DNA of 64,000 nucleotides from Protula sp. h YS-2021 (GCA_949752745.1 OX457028.1:3199996-3263995); one strand, 5' to 3'; numbered from the stretch's first letter, positions 1 through 10,625 are shown. Program-made: numbers and translations. Notes: generated from the sequence alone by a model not told the origin.

Positions 1-2101
1 CCTCTTCGCTAAGCTGACTATAAAACTTGTCCTTTGATGGTAGCTGTGTTTCAGCAAACTTGGATGGTTCGTCCACGTAATCCTAGGGGTACACTCCCTT
101 TCTCAGCAGCAAATCTTGTTGGTCACTATCGTGAATATGAGAGGTCATGTTGTAGAAGTTATCTTTCCCTTCTGCTGCAAGGTTGGATACCAACTTCTGT
201 AGAGAGGTACTCATGAACTGAAAGCTGTCTGTAAATTTCAGATTGCTCATGGTGAATGCAATATATTTTTCAATGGTGTTGGGAATGACTGTAATCGTTT
301 CACCTTTGAATTTCCCAATTTCCTCCATGATCAGGTGACTGTCATAGCCTCGCAAATTGTGGAAAAACACAGGAATGATAAAAGAATCTTTATCCCCTTG
401 CTGATCCTTTCTAAGTCGGAATTGTAAGTTGCATTCATTGTGCGCTGCTCCACGATATTTGCCATTGATATGGTCATGATCTCTCACACGATCTGCTCCT
501 AGAGGTTCATGACAAATGTAGCAATCAACGGCGTTCTTGAAATTCTCTTTGTCTTCACGAGTCATCACCATTTCCTTTGGCCGCTCTAAACCACGTACAA
601 TACGATCACGTTCATTCACCATATGGTCTAAAAAGACTTTCACAGCATTGTCTCCTCGATACACAACTGGTGCACGTGTGTCGTACTGGCTCACAACCAC
701 ATAGGCAAAGCTGTTTGGACGATGATGTTGATACTTGTCTCCTTCTTCATGCTTTTGCGTGAAACATTCAAAGTCGGCATAAATCACAAAAGGTGCTCGC
801 TGTTGTTTAGCCACATTCTTGAACTTGATGAAGGGTTCCTTGGGAAATGATCAACGTTGTGCTCCATTTTTGTCACACACTTCACGATGTTTATCTAAAA
901 GATCTTGTCGTACAAACCCGTGAAGACAGTTGAAACAATAAAAATATGCAGCCTTATGCTTTGATCGATAAGACATAAGTCTGCTAAAATTCTTGATGAG
1001 GCAGTAATGCCTCGTCTTGTCATTGCTAATCAGAAGTAAGTTGATTTCTCTCACACTGACGTTTCGACTAAGTTGTATTGGAACAACTACATCTTGTTCA
1101 TATCCAAACACGTTGATGGCTACATCGTTCTCCTTTTCAAACTTTGGAATGTCAGTAATTGGTGTCGGAAATGTCATACCCTCTACCTTTAATTCCTTCT
1201 CAAATGGTTTGTAATGATTCACGCGATTTGGGTTGTTGTCATGAGGGTGAAGGTAAGCCAATACTGACCATAAGAAACACTTGTTATCATCATTCTTAAT
1301 GTTTATCACACCTTCTGTTTTCTTCACTTTCTTCGGTAGTGGAACATAACTACTCGCTTCTAGAGGAACCAACATAGCTGTGTGTACTTCAATGTACAGT
1401 TTGTTATCCAATACCCAGCCAGAGCCTTGTCGCTCATGTTCGTCAAACTTGGTAAATAATTCTTTATAGGCTTCTGGTAGGTCCTGCTCAATATCTGCTG
1501 GATTGTATGCTGCATATGTTGGACTGCTGATAAATGCATTATCCACTTGTTCTACCATAACACCTTCATCATTTGCTGTCAGTTTCTTGAAACGTGCGTG
1601 CACGACAATATACCATTTCATTCCATGGTTTAAGGTCTCCAACAAATGTGCCTTGATACGGTTCTCTTGCTGTCGCATTTCAAGCAGTAAATCTGATCCA
1701 TCCTCAGATTCAAACCGTTTTTCCTGCGCGTTTTCACCAAGACTAAGCCTTCTACCTCTCCCTACTTGTCCTGTCTTTTGTTTCTTTGAAACATGTTCTT
1801 CATGAGACACATTGTCCATCTCAGCTGGTATGCATGCATGTGCCTCATAAGTATCCATAGATGGAAATTTTACATTGCATTCCATACACTGAACTTGACC
1901 GTATGGCCAAATGTCATCTTCTTCCATCTTAGCTTTACTGCATGTGTGTGTCTCATAAGTATCAATAGATGGAAATTTCACATTGCATTCCATACAATGA
2001 ACTTGACCGTATGGCCAAATGTCATCTTCTTCCATCTTTTGTCTCTTTACTCCTTTCCCATGCTCTTCACTTTTCATCATAGCTGGTTGTTGTTCCGTCA
2101 A
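1..2101 (-). pseudogene. protein-primed family B DNA polymerase, N-terminal part, broken and cut by the window edge
   Basis: N-terminal half of a Polinton PolB. Two near-identical zinc-finger-like segments (CMECNVKFPS...THTC and CMECNVKFPS...AHAC) open the protein, then a long linker. The 3'-5' exonuclease region follows, with FVIYADFEC (Exo I) and FFHNLRGYDSHLIM (Exo II). A C-x2-C ... DHDH motif (CYICHEPLG, then DHDHINGKYRG) is HNH/zinc-like. Two in-frame stops break it: TGA at about 858 and TAG at about 83. Reading in the same frame on either side remains homologous to the second copy at 22867-26541. The polymerase palm lies beyond the window. Established role of the family: protein-primed replication of the element. 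Confidence 0.85.
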
Positions 2102-2143
2102 CTGCTGAAACTGAAATGCTGAAATGTAATCTCAGACATACCC

Positions 2144-2151
2144 CTTTTATA
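2144..2151 (-). promoter_or_regulatory. TATA box of the left PolB gene
   Basis: TATAAAAG on the minus strand, about 45 bases upstream of the PolB ATG at 2101. The same kind of box stands in front of other Polinton genes here (2632, 2926, 12839, 13301, 22865, 26600). Confidence 0.6.
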
Positions 2152-2240
2152 CACACTCATACATAGACAGAATTTGCGTTTTCATTTCACAGAAGAGGAT
2201 GGCCCTTAGAAGGGCAGAAAGATGTTAGTGAGTTGGCTCT

Positions 2241-2594
2241 TCACCAACAAGTCGGATTTCCGCAATCACACTGATATCTGTAAAATTGTTCCATCGTGAA
2301 AGGTCTTCTGGAACACTTGAAAGGATGAAAATTATAATATCCAAAGTTTTTCAGCGTCGCACCGCACCACCAGCAGTCTGTGCATGGCTCCGGTCCAGGT
2401 AATCGTGCAGTAAACTTGTACCATAACAAACCACCGCAGGTTTTACAACAGTACCGTCGTGGTGCATTGTGGTGCGCTGGGCAGTTGTGTGGTTGTCCTG
2501 GATACTCTATCCACACCCAACACTTATAACACTCAGTCGTTAGCGTCACTGCCTTGCCGTTTCGCATCACTGTGATTTTACGACTTGTCGACAT
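2241..2594 (-). CDS. Cys-rich zinc-binding accessory protein of the left Polinton
   Basis: 117-aa ORF, not recognised as a named family. It has many paired cysteines: CYKC, a CP..HHNAP stretch, CCKTC, CTDCWWC and CDCGNPTC at the C-terminus, a pattern typical of a multi-zinc protein. The ATG at 2594 lies about 40 bases downstream of a TATATAAAG box. The ORF sits between PolB and the G-run repeat and is transcribed in the same direction as PolB. There is no counterpart in the complete Polinton at 12151-27460, so it is a lineage-specific cargo gene. Possible roles (nucleic-acid or host-protein binding) are guesses. Confidence 0.6.
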   Translation of the reverse strand: MSTSRKITVMRNGKAVTLTTECYKCWVWIEYPGQPHNCPAHHNAPRRYCCKTCGGLLWYKFTARLPGPEPCTDCWWCGATLKNFGYYNFHPFKCSRRPFTMEQFYRYQCDCGNPTCW

Positions 2595-2631
2595 CTTGCT
2601 GCTTGTGTTGGATAATGCAGCTGTAACCCGC

Positions 2632-2640
2632 CTTTATATA
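2632..2640 (-). promoter_or_regulatory. TATA box of the Cys-rich ORF
   Basis: TATATAAAG on the minus strand, about 40 bases before the ATG at 2594. With the box at 2926 (+) it frames a divergent promoter region. Confidence 0.55.
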
Positions 2641-2674
2641 CTTCTAGCGGCCATCCTCGCATTATATGCTGACC

Positions 2675-2912
2675 AGGGGGGGGGGGGGGGTCCTTGCTTT
2701 AGGTCGACTGGCCGGGGGGTCCTTCCTTTAGGTCGACTGGCCGGGGGGGGGGGGGGGTCCTTGCTTTAGGTCGACTGGGCGGGGGGGGGGGGGGGTCTTT
2801 GCTTCAGGTCGACTGGCCAGGGGGGGCCTTGCTTTATGCAAGCAGTTTGCTTCTATCCCTGGGGGGGTCTTCACTTCAGGTTGACTGGCCAGGGGGGGGG
2901 GGGGTCCGATCC
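2675..2912. repeat. minisatellite of about 40-45 bp with runs of 6-15 G
   Basis: Five to six imperfect units built from (G)n-TCCTTGCTTTAGGTCGACTGGCC. The G runs sit on the + strand and vary from about 6 to 15. The array fills the space between two divergently transcribed accessory genes. Such runs can form G-quadruplexes (known property); whether they do here is untested. Run lengths may be mis-assembled. Confidence 0.85.
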
Positions 2913-2925
2913 TGACTTGCGGTGG

Positions 2926-2932
2926 TATATAA
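2926..2932 (+). promoter_or_regulatory. TATA box of the RING-finger ORF
   Basis: TATATAA, 50 bases before the ATG at 2976, immediately after the G-run repeat. Confidence 0.55.
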
Positions 2933-2975
2933 CCCATGTTCATTTCAGTTTGAGCTCACACTCGCTTCCGTCAAC

Positions 2976-3527
2976 ATGGAGTGCTTCTTCGCCTTGAATG
3001 ATGCTCTCACCATTGCTGAAGTCAGAGAACTTCACCTGCCTGTCACGCCGCCACCGACGCCGCCAGAAAGAGTCTACTTATTCCAGCTGCTGCCGGACCC
3101 GACTCGCGGCTTAGTCCTATGCGTGCCCGTCTTTTTTAATAGAAGGGTCACACTTGGAAAGCGACTCAGGGACATCGAGGCTGGCGATTATGACGGGGCT
3201 TTCTTCAGGACAACCATGTTGGGGGAGACCATTCCATCGCGTCTTGAAGAGGAAGAGTATCCGGCCTGGGGGAGATACTTAATCCAACAGGACCTAGAGA
3301 TTTGCGCGGGATGTGGCATCATGATCTCCCCAGACCGGGTACTGGCAGAATGTGGTCACCAGCTTTGCTTGATTTGTGCAGCCTATTGGACGCAGCTGTT
3401 GGCCCTGAACAACTGTTACACAGTCAGATGTTACACCTGTGGCATGAGAGGCGATCACTTTCTTTTCAATGGGCAGCAACTCACACACAGCAGCAGGCCA
3501 GTCCAAGACATCGTCGAATTTTTCTAA
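2976..3527 (+). CDS. RING-finger protein, accessory gene of the left Polinton
   Basis: 183 aa from ATG 2976, chosen because it follows the TATA box at normal distance; an in-frame start at 2922 overlaps the box. The N-terminal about 120 residues include a Pro-rich stretch (VTPPPTPPERV) and are otherwise unknown. At about residues 111-158 there is a RING pattern: CAGCGIMI, then C.H..C..C (CGHQLCLICAAY), then C..C (CYTCG). RING fingers usually recruit E2 enzymes for ubiquitin transfer (family knowledge), so an E3-type role against host proteins is plausible. The reading frame is intact although the neighbouring PolB is broken. Virus-like elements often carry RING genes as host-interaction factors; that part is inference. 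Confidence 0.7.
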   Translation: MECFFALNDALTIAEVRELHLPVTPPPTPPERVYLFQLLPDPTRGLVLCVPVFFNRRVTLGKRLRDIEAGDYDGAFFRTTMLGETIPSRLEEEEYPAWGRYLIQQDLEICAGCGIMISPDRVLAECGHQLCLICAAYWTQLLALNNCYTVRCYTCGMRGDHFLFNGQQLTHSSRPVQDIVEFF

Positions 3528-3639
3528 GTCCGGCAGCAAAAACCTGCCGGACCTTCTAAGGGCCACCCACCAATACGAAATAAGCGCTAATCGTGTCATG
3601 GTGTTAGTATGTATGTGTATGCATGAGAGTGTGGGAAAT

Positions 3640-3925
3640 GCTTAAAAAAAATGGCCGCCCGTTTGAATGGTCGTTTGAATGGCCGCCTGTTTGAATGGCC
3701 GCCCACTCTCCATATTACGTCATTATGACGTTCATATGACGTTCATATGACCTCCATATGACCTCCATATGATCTCCATATCATCTCCATATCATCTCCA
3801 TATCACGTCAATAACACGTCCATATGACGTCAATATGACGTCACTGTTTTCGGAACCCCATGGGGCTCCGAAAACACCTCCTGACGTCATTATGACGTCA
3901 CTTCCTGTTTTCGGAGCCCCACTTT
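3640..3925. repeat. short-motif repeats with four TGACGTCA octamers and a 30-bp palindrome
   Basis: Repeats of TTTGAATGGCCGCC (3660-3705), then CATATGACGT / CATATGACCTC units (3725-3840). Exact TGACGTCA octamers lie at 3825-3832, 3836-3843, 3882-3889 and 3893-3900. A near-perfect palindrome (one mismatched pair) spans 3846-3875, between two octamer pairs. The same octamer is present near both tips of the complete Polinton (12181-12188, 27423-27430), which suggests this is terminal or regulatory DNA of the left element. Confidence 0.7.
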
Positions 3926-3929
3926 TACC

Positions 3930-4450
3930 CTACTCCAGTTGGTACGCGAGTCTCACCCGGAGCACACATGATAACCAGCTGGTATGCGAGTACCCCCCCC
4001 CCCTCGGGACACGCATGTGACCAGTTGGTATGGGAGTCTTCCCCCCTGATACGCATGGTAAAGAGTTGGTACTCAAGTCCTCCCGTTACAGGCATTTTAC
4101 CATTTAATATTCGAATCCCCCCCCCCCCCACCCCGTCGGGGCACACATGCAAGCATTTGGTATGTGAGTCTCCCCTGGGATACGCATAAAGCAGAAAGTA
4201 CTATCTAAAGACCATTTAGTACAAGAGTCTGCCCCTCCTGGATACGCATGGTAACCAATCGATATCCGAGTACCCCCCTTGGGACACGTAAGTGACCAGG
4301 TGGTACTCGAGTCTTCCCTCTCCCGGTACATACATGGTAATCAGTTTGTATGCGAGTCTAATGGGACATACATGGTAACCAGTTGGTACGCAAGTCCTTG
4401 AGCCCCCCCCCCCCCCACCCCATGGACACACATGTAATCATTTGGTATAC
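3930..4450. repeat. degenerate minisatellite of about 45-60 bp with C runs
   Basis: About ten diverged units of the form TTGGTATGCGAGTC-(C)n-GGGACACGCATGGTAACCAG. C runs reach about 10. Short reading frames in it are repeat artefacts. Probably part of, or just outside, the end of the left Polinton. Confidence 0.75.
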
Positions 4451-4466
4451 TAGGCGATAATTTTGA

Positions 4467-4605
4467 ATTCCGTGGTAAGTGATCTATCCCTTGCCTAACT
4501 GAGGTAGTCTGAGCGAAAGTCAATCACCTTCTTACCAAAACCTCGTATTTGAACCAGAAACCTCGGGATTACCAGACAAATATTTTAGCTAACTGAGCTT
4601 ACTGT
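4467..4605 (-). mobile_element. tRNA-derived SINE head
   Basis: On the minus strand the sequence reads AAGCTCAGTTAGCTAA... (A-box-like), then GTCTGGTAATCCCGAGG and TCTGGTTCAAATACG (B-box GGTTCAAAT). The order and spacing are those of a tRNA. No full cloverleaf with paired acceptor stem was seen, so a SINE head or tRNA relic is more likely than a functional tRNA. Confidence 0.5.
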
Positions 4606-4845
4606 CACCCCTGAAAACATAATAACCAATGACATCTACCAATAGTTACGACACTAAGTAACACATCAGGTACGCTGTTTTCATTATTGCAGTTGGCCGT
4701 TTTTTTACGGAACACAAATTGAATATTGTCAACATACTTTTTCAAGGTCAACATATCCAAATGCTCCCATGAAAAGAAGCCTTTAGATACTACTTTCTTC
4801 TTTATTTCACGAGATTATAAAATGATGAATGAAAACATTCGCTTC
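4606..4845. other. AT-rich intergenic stretch
   Basis: No gene or structured repeat seen between the SINE and the palindrome-ended repeat. Confidence 0.5.
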
Positions 4846-5416
4846 CCTACAAAACTGCCGACGCATAAACGACGTCGTTAATCTTTAAATTGCATCGGCA
4901 GCGTTGGCAGCGGATTTGAAACATCGTTTATACGTTGGATATACGGCGGAATATATACGCATTTTTAGAAACATCGTATATGCATCGAAAATGCGTCGGA
5001 AAAAAGATGCCGATATTACCAACGCGTATTATACGTATTTTTATACGTCTATAAAACACATATTTTCCTATGTATAAACAACGTCGGAAATACATCGGAA
5101 AAAAGATGCCGATATTGCAATCGTATATTATACGTATTATTTTATACGTCTATAAAACGCATATTTTCCTATGTATAAACGACGTCGGAAATACATCGGA
5201 AAAAGATGCCGATATTGCAATCGTATATTATACGTATTATTTTATACGTCTATAAAACGCATATTTTCCTATGTATAAACGACGTCGGAAATACATCGGA
5301 AAAAAGATGCCGATATTGCCAACGTGTATTATACGTATTTTTTATACGTCTATAAAACGTATATTTTCCGATGCTTATTCGACGTCGGAAATTTATCGAT
5401 TGACGTTTTGTAGGGG
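4846..5416. mobile_element. MITE-like repeat with CCCTACAAAAC inverted ends
   Basis: The left tip CCCTACAAAACTGCCGACG and the right tip ...GACGTTTTGTAGGG are inverted copies over about 11 bases. The interior is dominated by CGACG/CGTCGG and TATACGTCTATAAAACGCATATTTTCC motifs. No coding capacity. No convincing target duplication was found, so the exact boundaries and class are uncertain. Confidence 0.5.
4988..5392 (+). repeat. four tandem units of about 101 bp
   Basis: Each unit runs AAATACATCGGAAAAAAGATGCCG..., an AT-rich stretch with TATACGTCTATAAAACGCATATTTTCC, then ACGACGTCGG. Units begin near 4988, 5089, 5190 and 5290. Short ORFs across them are artefacts. Motif-related sequence reappears at 5840-6175. 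Confidence 0.85.
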
Positions 5417-5635
5417 ACATTATGAAGAATCAATAGTGGAGCATTATGAATATACTTGAAAGTTATCATTTGCCTCAATAAACTATCCCTCAGCAAACAT
5501 AAAGGAGGGAAAAGACAATACAAATAACTAAATTTAAAAGCGCCAGCGGTAACAAAAAAAACTAAAATGTAAGAAGTAAACTTTTTGGGACGAAATAAAA
5601 ACGTTAGACCACTTAATTACACTGACGAGGCAGAA

Positions 5636-5712
5636 GCCGCCGTGGAGTAGAGGTATGTTCCGCGCCTAGGATGCAAGAGGTCCCCGGTTCAAACCCGAGT
5701 AAGTACTAGTGT
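5636..5712 (+). mobile_element. tRNA-Pro-derived SINE head or tRNA relic
   Basis: GCCGTGGAGTAGAGGTATG, then CGCGCCTAGGATGCAAGAGG and CCGGTTCAAACCCG follow the order of a eukaryotic tRNA-Pro(AGG): D-arm/A-box, anticodon loop CTAGGAT, T-loop TTCAAAC. The acceptor stem does not pair, so I read it as a SINE head rather than a working tRNA gene. Confidence 0.6.
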
Positions 5713-5839
5713 TCAGTTGCAATATATAAATATGCTATGTTGTATATTGATAGGCTATGGTGTATGTATGAATATGTGAATTATGAATGGTTGGTAAGGG
5801 TCAATGGGTTAGTTAAGGTCAGAAACAATTTTTTTTCAA

Positions 5840-6178
5840 ATGCGCACACGCATTTTATACGTCTAAAAACGCATATTTTCCGATTGTCACTTGGTCGGAA
5901 ATGCGTTGGAAAACCTCGGAAATACGCATTTTATACGTATAAAAATCATCGGAGGTTCTTCGGAAATGCATCGGAATATAAACGTATAACCGACGTATAG
6001 CCGACGGTTGGTAATACGTCGGATATACGTTGAATATATGCATAAAAAACTTCGTCGGAAAATATGCGCATAAACGACTAATAAACGATGAGCAAAACGG
6101 AAAAAATATGCGTATATCCGACGTATGTTGCCGATATTGCCGACGCATTTTATATGCATCTCCGACGTCGAAGAATTT
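5840..6178. repeat. CGACG/CGTCGG-rich AT repeat ending in TTTGTAGGG
   Basis: Contains many copies of CGTCGGAAATGCG-, TATACGT- and CCGACG-type motifs in both orientations. It ends ...GAAGAATTTGTAGGG, matching the right tip of the 4846-5416 repeat. Probably a diverged or nested relative of that element. Confidence 0.6.
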
Positions 6179-7044
6179 GTAGGGTTACCGGTTGAATTTT
6201 ATTTAAATTAATTCAACATTATGCTTTTTAACGACGCATGAAACATAGTAAATCTGCATGAATAAAAAAGATTGTCAAAGAGTACACAATATTTTGATAC
6301 CCTTCAGAGGACTGTATGAGTGCACATCACTCAATTTCAATTCTGCAAAAGGAATTCAAATATTTCCCTTTAGGGTTAGTTTGTATAGGAGATAGTAAAT
6401 TCAAATTTGTTTGGCATACTCAGACCCTTATATTTGCTGTTCTTCTAAAAGCTCCGCTCATGTAAAAAAAAAGATTTTTTATTATTATTTTTTTTGTTTA
6501 AATAAATCAGGTTCGGGTCTTTCAGATGGAGTTGGTGTTGTTACATCAAATTAACTGTATAAAAAATAATAAAGAAAGGAACTCAAAATTGTAATATACT
6601 TCATTCTATCCACATAAAAAATGAACCACGAGTTGTCGCATATTCTATATTTTTGTTTCATATGTTTTATTTCATGAAACAGTCTAAATTTTAAAAGTAT
6701 AATTTGGTCAAAATATTTTATAGCGATTTTTTACAATTAAAATATGCTTTCCGGCCTTACATGCACTCAGTGCATAATCCCCATATTGTTTCATGCCTCA
6801 GTAAGAACAGTGACCTGTTTGGGAAAGCTGAAGCTTAGTTTTGCGAGGTCTGGAGAAGCTTCAGCTCAGATTGGGGAAAGTGGGGAAAGTGACAGCACAG
6901 AGCTAGATTGATCACCTCAAGGCCAAGGGTTCAAATCCAGTCCTCTGTTAAGAAATTTTTACTGACACTTATTAACAGATTAAAAGTGTGGACAATATTA
7001 CTCGCCTTGATAAGTCGAAATCGCTTGCTAGTTATATTATCTTT

Positions 7045-7046
<2 letters not shown>

Positions 7047-7107
<61 letters not shown>
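7047..7107 (+). repeat. (AAT)n microsatellite
   Basis: About 19-20 AAT units. It occupies the same place in the repeat family as the (AAT)n at 29441-29511. Confidence 0.95.
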
Positions 7108-7487
7108 GTTTATACCCTGCGCTGTCTATTTAAGGCTGAAAGCGGTTCTCAGTTACTACCCGGGCCGTTGGTTTGATTATGTACACCTGTTGAACGGTGT
7201 CAATGGCGTTTGGAAACGACTGCTAAACACAGAGTGCTAGTTTTGGAGATAACCCGCTTTTCTAACTGAGAGAGTGTATTCAGACATAATACCCTTTTGC
7301 GGGAACCGTGGGAAAGGCCTGAAGTTAAAAATTATCTCTTTTTCTGTGTGTTTTGGACACGAATTGCAAAACCTATGATACCACGTTCCTCCCTGGCTCA
7401 ATGTGACGGCTGGCAACAGTTTCAATTGGCTTCGAAATGACGTCTCATGACTTGTATTATTGACTAAAGCCATGCTCCCACTTGCAT

Positions 7488-10400
7488 GTATACGCTACTG
7501 GGTATGGAGAGGCAGGGATTGTGGTATGCGGTGTTCACTTGCATGTATAGGCTACTGGGTATGGATAGTCACTGATTGTTGTATGCGGTGTTCACTTGCA
7601 TGTATAGGCTACTGGGCATGGAGAGGCAGGGATTGTGCATGCGGTGTTCACTTGCATGTATAGGCTACTGGGCATGGAGAGGCAGGGACTGTGGTATGCG
7701 GTGTTCACTTGCATGTATACGCTACTGGGTATGGAGAGGCAGGGATTGTGGTATGCGGTGTTCACTTGCATGTATACGCTACTGGGCATGGAGAGGCAGG
7801 GATTGTGGTATGCGGTGTTCACTTGCATGTATACGCTACTGGGTATGGAGAGGCAGGGATTGTGGTATGCGGTGTTCACTTGCATGTATTCGCTACTGGG
7901 TATGGAGAGGCAGGGATTGTGGTATGCGGTGTTTACTTGCATGTATATGCTACTGGGCATGGAGAGACAGGGATTGTGGTATGCCGTGTTCACTTGCTTG
8001 TATTCGCTACTGGGTATGGAGAGGCAGGGATTGTGGTATGCGGTGTTCACTTGCATGTATTCGCTACTGAGTATGGAGAGGCAGGGATTGTGGTATGCGG
8101 TGTTTACTTGCATGTATATGCTACTGGGCATGAAGAGGCAGGGACTGTGGTATGCGGTGTTCACTTGCATGTATATGCTACTGGGTATGGAGAGGCAGGG
8201 ATTGTGGTATGCGGTGTTCACTTGCATGTATACGCTACTGGGCATGGAGAGGCAGGGATTGTGGTATGCGGTGTTCACTTGCATGTATACGCTACTGGGT
8301 ATGGAGAGGCAGGGATTGTGGTATGCGGTGTTCACTTGCATGTATTCGCTACTGGGTATGGAGAGGCAGGGATTGTGGTATGCGGTGTTTACTTGCATGT
8401 ATTCGCTACTGGGTATGGAGAGGCAGGGATTGTGGTATGCGGTATTTACTTGCATGTATAGGCTACTGGGCATGGAGAGGCAGGGACTGTGGTATGCGGT
8501 GTTCACTTGCATGTATACGCTACTGGGTATGGAGAGGCAGGGACTGTGGTATGCCGTGTTCACTTGCATGTATTCGCTACTGGGTATGGAGAGGCAGGGA
8601 TTGTGGTATGCGGTGTTTACTTGCATCTATACGCTACTGGGTATGGAGAGGCAGGGATTGTGGTATGCGGTGTTTACTTGCATGTATACGCTACTGGGTA
8701 TGGAGAGGCAGGGATTGTGGTATGCGGTGTTCACTTGCATGTATTCGCTACTGGGTATGGAGAGGCAGGGATTGTGGTATGCGGTGTTCACTTGCATGTA
8801 TAGGCTACTGGGTATGGAGAGGCAGGGATTGTGGTATGCGGTGTTCACTTGCATGTATTCGCTCCTGGGTATGGAGAGGCAGGGATTGTGGTATGCGGTG
8901 TTTACTTGCATGTATACGCTACTGGGTATGGAGAGGCAGGGACTGTGGTATGCCGTGTTCACTTGCATGTATTCGCTACTGGGTATGGAGAGGCAGGGAT
9001 TGTGGTATGCGGTGTTTACTTGCATGTATACGCTACTGGGTATGGAGAGGCAGGGATTGTGGTATGCGGTGTTTACTTGCATGTATACGCTACTGGGTAT
9101 GGAGAGGCAGGGATTGTGGTATGCGGTGTTCACTTGCATGTATATGCTACTGGGTATGGAGAGGCAGGGATTGTGGTATGCCGTGTTCCCTTGCATGTAT
9201 ACGCTACTGGGTATGGAGAGGCAGGGATTGTGGTATGCGGTGTTCACTTGCATGTATTCACTACTGGGTATGGAGAGGCAGGGATTGTGGTATGCGGTGT
9301 TCACTTGCATGTATTCGCTACTGGGTATGGAGAGGCAGGGATTGTGGTATGCGGTGTTCACTTGCATGTATACGCTACTGGGTATGGAGAGGCAGGGATT
9401 GTGGTATGCGGTGTTCACTTGCATGTATACGCTACTGGGTATGGAGAGGCAGGGATTGTGGTATGCGGTGTTTACTTGCATGTATACGCTACTGGGTATG
9501 GAGAGGCAGGGATTGTGGTATGCGGTGTTCACTTGCATGTATACGCTACTGGGTATGGAGAGGCAGGGATTGTGGTATGCGGTGTTTACTTGCATGTATA
9601 CGCTACTGGGTATGGAGAGGCAGGGATTGTGGTATGCGGTGTTCACTTGCATGTATACGCTACTGGGTATAGAGAGGCAGGGATTGTGGTATGTGGTGTT
9701 CACTTGCATGTATTCGCTACTGGGTATGGAGAGGCAGGGATTGTGGTATGCGGTGTTCACTTGCATGTATACGCTACTGGGTATGGAGAGGCAGGGATTG
9801 TGGTATGCGGTGTTCACTTGCATGTATTCGCTACTGGGTATGGAGAGGCAGGGATTGTGGTATGCGGTGTTTACTTGCGTGTATACGCTACTGGGTATGG
9901 AGAGGCAGGGACTGTGGTATGCGGTGTTCACTTGCATGTATATGCTACTGGGTATGGAGAGACAGGGATTGTGGTATGCCGTGTTCACTTGCATGTATTC
10001 GCTACTGGGTATGGAGAGGCAGGGATTGTGGTATGTGGTGTTTACTTGCATGTATACGCTACTGGGTATGGAGAGGCAGGGATTGTGGTATGCGGTGTTC
10101 ACTTGCATGTATTCGCTACTGGGCATGGAGAGGCAGGGATTGTGGTATGCGGTGTTTACTTGCATGTATTCGCTACTGGGTATGGAGAGGCAGGGATTGT
10201 GGTATGCGGTGTTCACTTGCATGTATGCGCTACTGGGTATGGAGAGGCAGGGATTGTGGTATGCGATGTTTACTTGCATGTATACGCTACTGGGTATGGA
10301 GAGGCAGGGATTGTGGTATGCGGTGTTTACTTGCATGTATACGCTACTGGGTATGGAGAGGCAGGGATTGTGGTATGCGGTGTTCACTTGCATGTATACG

Positions 10401-10625
10401 CTACTGGGTATGGAGAGGCAGGGATTGTGGTATGCGGTGTTCACTTGCATGTATACGCTACTGGGTATAGAGAGGCAGGGATTGTGGTATGCGGTGTTCA
10501 CTTGCATGTATACGCTACTGGGTATGGAGAGGCAGGGATTGTGGTATGCCGTGTTCACTTGCATGTATAGGCTACTGGGTATGGAGAGGCAGGGATTGTG
10601 GTATGCGGTGTTTACTTGCATGCCA
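7488..10625 (+). repeat. 57-bp minisatellite, about 55 copies
   Basis: The unit is ACTTGCATGTATACGCTACT + GGGTATGGAGAGGCAGGGAT + TGTGGTATGCGGTGTTC, 57 bases = 19 codons. Most differences between units are single substitutions at a few positions (TATACGC/TATTCGC/TATAGGC, GTTCAC/GTTTAC, GGGTATGG/GGGCATGG). Because 57 is divisible by 3 and the unit is stop-free in several frames, ORFs of up to 997 codons run through it on + and of several hundred codons on -. I regard these as artefacts of the repeat, not proteins. The array ends in CTTGCATGCCATGAATTCC, shared with copy C at about 30080. Confidence 0.97.

Larger units (their letters stand above)
1..4450. mobile_element. Polinton/Maverick-like element, one end only (decayed)
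   Basis: This stretch carries PolB on the minus strand running off the left edge, two accessory ORFs and terminal-type low-complexity repeats. The PolB part is closely similar to PolB of the complete Polinton at 12151-27460, which defines the family. The outer end is not clear: I could not find an inverted repeat partner (it would lie outside the window) or a target duplication. TGACGTCA octamers at 3825-3900 match the octamer near both tips of the complete element, so the terminal region probably lies around 3640-4450. The accessory genes differ from those of the complete element, so this is a different lineage or a differently loaded copy. Confidence 0.7.

Noticed and set aside
5636..5712. 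functional tRNA-Pro gene
   Set aside because: The acceptor stem does not pair and the D-arm is irregular; a SINE head is more likely.
7488..10625. CRISPR-like array
   Set aside because: Units are contiguous with no spacers of unique sequence, and the genome is animal-like.
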